Part shown: piece by piece, positions 62,571-64,000 of the stretch | How the letters are laid out: each line of letters begins with the position of its first letter | How positions within the stretch are numbered: the first letter of the stretch is position 1 | NCBI GenBank assembly: GCA_012845835.1 | Contig: JABAKD010000036.1 | Location: forward strand, 2,548,501-2,612,500 | DNA from: Undaria pinnatifida | Lineage: Eukaryota; Sar; Phaeophyceae; Laminariales; Alariaceae | Direction: 5' to 3' | DNA length: 64,000 nt | Translations under genes and position numbers: made by a program | The notes under the pieces: generated by a model | The model's input: only the letters and a program-made list of their open reading frames with translations | Database searches by the model: none | What the model was told of the DNA's origin: nothing

Positions 62571-63210
62571 TTTGCGTGCCAGGGTGTAGTTCGTAGCGCC
62601 GTTTGATTTGAACTCGGCAGTTTGAATGTTATGGTTTTGTAAGGACGAGGCAGTATTTTCGGGAGGGGATTTTGATTCCGCAGCCCATGGCACCAAAAAG
62701 TGAAGTGTTTTTTTTGTGTGTTGTGTTCGTTGTCCCAAATGCCCCGCACGGGCAGGATCGAACAGCAGAGGCGCAAACGTTCCAGCGCATGCACCACCAG
62801 CGCTGGGTTGGCAGGGCAGCAGAATGGTGCTTGGATGCTACTATAGCAGTGTAGTGTGTGTTGGTGTTGGTGTGTGTTTCCCAAAATGCACCACCAGCTG
62901 GTTGTTTGCGCGCCAGGGTGTAGTTTGTTGCGCCGTTTGATTTGAAGCGCGGCCGTTTGGATTTTATGGTTTTGTAAGGACGAGGCGGTATTTTTGGGAG
63001 CGGATTTTTTTTTCGCAGCCCAGGGCACAACGAAGTAAAATGTTTTTTGTGTGTGTTGTGTTCGTTGTCCCAAATGCCCCGCACGGGCAAGATCGAACAG
63101 CAGAGGCGCAAACGTTCCAGCGCATGCACCACGAGCACTGGGTTGGCAGGGCTGAGTTGGCATGGCAGCCGAACGGTGCTTGGATGCTACTAGCAGTGTA
63201 GTGTGTGTTG
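62571..63210 (+). repeat. 334-bp tandem repeat, two units
   Basis: 'gcgccgtttgatttgaa' lies at 62596 and 62930, and 'cccaaatgccccgcacgggc' appears once in each unit. Shared tails carry 'caccaccagcgctgggttgg'. Confidence 0.92.
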
Positions 63211-63395
63211 GTGTTGGTGCGTGTGTCCAAAAATGCACCACCAGCGCTGGGTTGGCAGGGCAGCCGATCGGTGCTTGGATGCTACTAGCAGTGTAGTGTG
63301 TGTTGGTGTTGTTGTGTGTGTCCCAAAATGCACCACCAGCGCTGGGATGGCAGGGCAGCCGAACGGTGCTTGGATGCTACTAGCAGTGTCGCGGG
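63145..63395 (+). repeat. 95-bp tandem repeat, three units
   Basis: 'ggtgcttggatgctactagc' occurs at 63175, 63270 and 63365 (period 95). The units are a sub-segment of the 334-bp repeat that later amplified on its own. Confidence 0.93.
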
Positions 63396-63510
63396 GGGGC
63401 GACGCGCCCCCCCCTGAACCCCCGCCCCCGGGGCGCCCTTCAGTGTGCGTTGGCAGGGGCCCGGCACAGTGTGCGTTGGAAGGACCCCCACCAGTGTGCG
63501 TTCGAGAAAG
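63390..63510 (+). repeat. GC-rich hairpin and CAGTGTGCGTTGG units
   Basis: 'ggggggcgacgcgcccccc' can fold on itself. 'cagtgtgcgttgg' recurs three times after it. Confidence 0.75.
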
Positions 63511-63559
63511 TATATGAAAAAGAATGTAATGGATTTTCAATATTGCCCTTTTTGCTGCC

Positions 63560-63925
63560 CATACACGGTGGGTGGTGTATTTTGGGTCCCTTACAGTGCT
63601 GTCGGGGTGAATTCTGCCCTTGGGTTTTGCTTCTCATGCAGTGTGCTAGGTACATGTGCGGTCCTTCACAGCAGTGCTCTTGGGGTGAGCACTCCCCTCT
63701 TCCACGCTGGTTTACTGCGTTTGGTGTACGTGCTGCCCTTTTCACTGCGGTTATGGTAGGCACTGCTCTTTTTTTTGCTGTTGGTGTGGGCGTTGCCTTC
63801 CCTTTTTCTGCGGCTATTGCGGGCGCTGACAGCATGCCCTAGTGTTTGTCTAGACGCCATCCTTATATGCGGCTATGGAAAATGATACTGTCCTTCGTAC
63901 TGCTGTTTGTCGTGAGCGAGACCCC
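63560..63925 (+). repeat. Degenerate repeat related to 60786-61010
   Basis: 'ttacagtgctgtcggggtga', 'cacagcagtgctcttggggt' and 'tgctgttggtgtgggcg' continue the same degenerate pattern in steps of 40-90 bp. Confidence 0.55.
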
Positions 63926-64000
63926 TAATTTTCCTGTTTGTGAAAACACAGATTGTTGCACAGCTATAGCAGGGACCTCGCAGCTCCAGACGGTAAACCT

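Noticed and set aside
1-64000. CRISPR array, operon or prokaryotic origin
   Set aside because: The short repeats have no spacer pattern, and the exons, LINE and SINE point to a eukaryotic nucleus.

Overview
This is a repeat-rich window of nuclear eukaryotic DNA. It shows spliced exons with GT-AG borders and matched phases, an LTR retrotransposon, a LINE, a DIRS-like element, tRNA-derived SINEs, MITE-like elements and many micro- and minisatellites. No bacterial operon, rRNA gene, CRISPR array or convincing functional tRNA gene was seen. The style of the tyrosinase and of the DIRS-like reverse transcriptase reminds me of stramenopiles (brown algae, oomycetes) or related algae. That assignment is inference from memory of the families and was not tested by a search.

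Region 1 (about 0.2-16.8 kb) holds the only convincing host gene, a type-3 copper protein of the tyrosinase family on the + strand. Twelve exons (942-1064, 1888-1963, 2591-2692, 4781-4908, 6816-6917, 9880-10042, 11180-11385, 13659-13765, 14432-14551, 15317-15485, 16154-16263, 16699-16762) join without a phase conflict into 489 codons plus a stop; the N-terminal exon is missing. Both copper sites are visible (CuA around exons 2-3, CuB in exons 6 and 9). At least five of the twelve exons have decayed look-alike copies in the adjacent introns, so the locus has grown by repeated local duplication of exon plus flank. The introns also carry microsatellites and MITE-like elements.

Region 2 (about 16.8-26.0 kb) has no recognised gene. 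It holds pentanucleotide arrays, a (TGC)19 tract, minisatellites, a 202-bp tandem duplication, a MITE with terminal inverted repeats (24138-24401) and fragments of a foldback repeat family that I call T.

Region 3 (26.0-39.4 kb) is a nest of mobile elements. An inverted pair of tRNA-derived SINEs comes first. Next is a complete Ty3/gypsy-type retrotransposon (27417-37765) with 421-bp LTRs about 98% identical, a PBS, a PPT and a CATA target duplication. It lies inside an older (GTT)n-linked repeat whose intact relative sits at 39095-39395. Its Gag carries an arginine-serine-rich region and a CCCH zinc finger; gag, protease and RT-RNase H share one frame broken by stop codons.

Region 4 (39.4-47.0 kb) holds two broken retroelements on the - strand: a 5'-truncated LINE with two in-frame stops (39855-41861) and a DIRS-like element (43093-46971) with frameshifts and no visible recombinase.

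Region 5 (47-64 kb) contains no gene I can recognise. It is built from T-family copies with G- or C-rich subterminal blocks, a near-perfect palindrome at 56338-56440, a 406-bp tandem duplication, a third M2 MITE, and a tail of minisatellites (58, 95, about 210, 241 and 334 bp periods).
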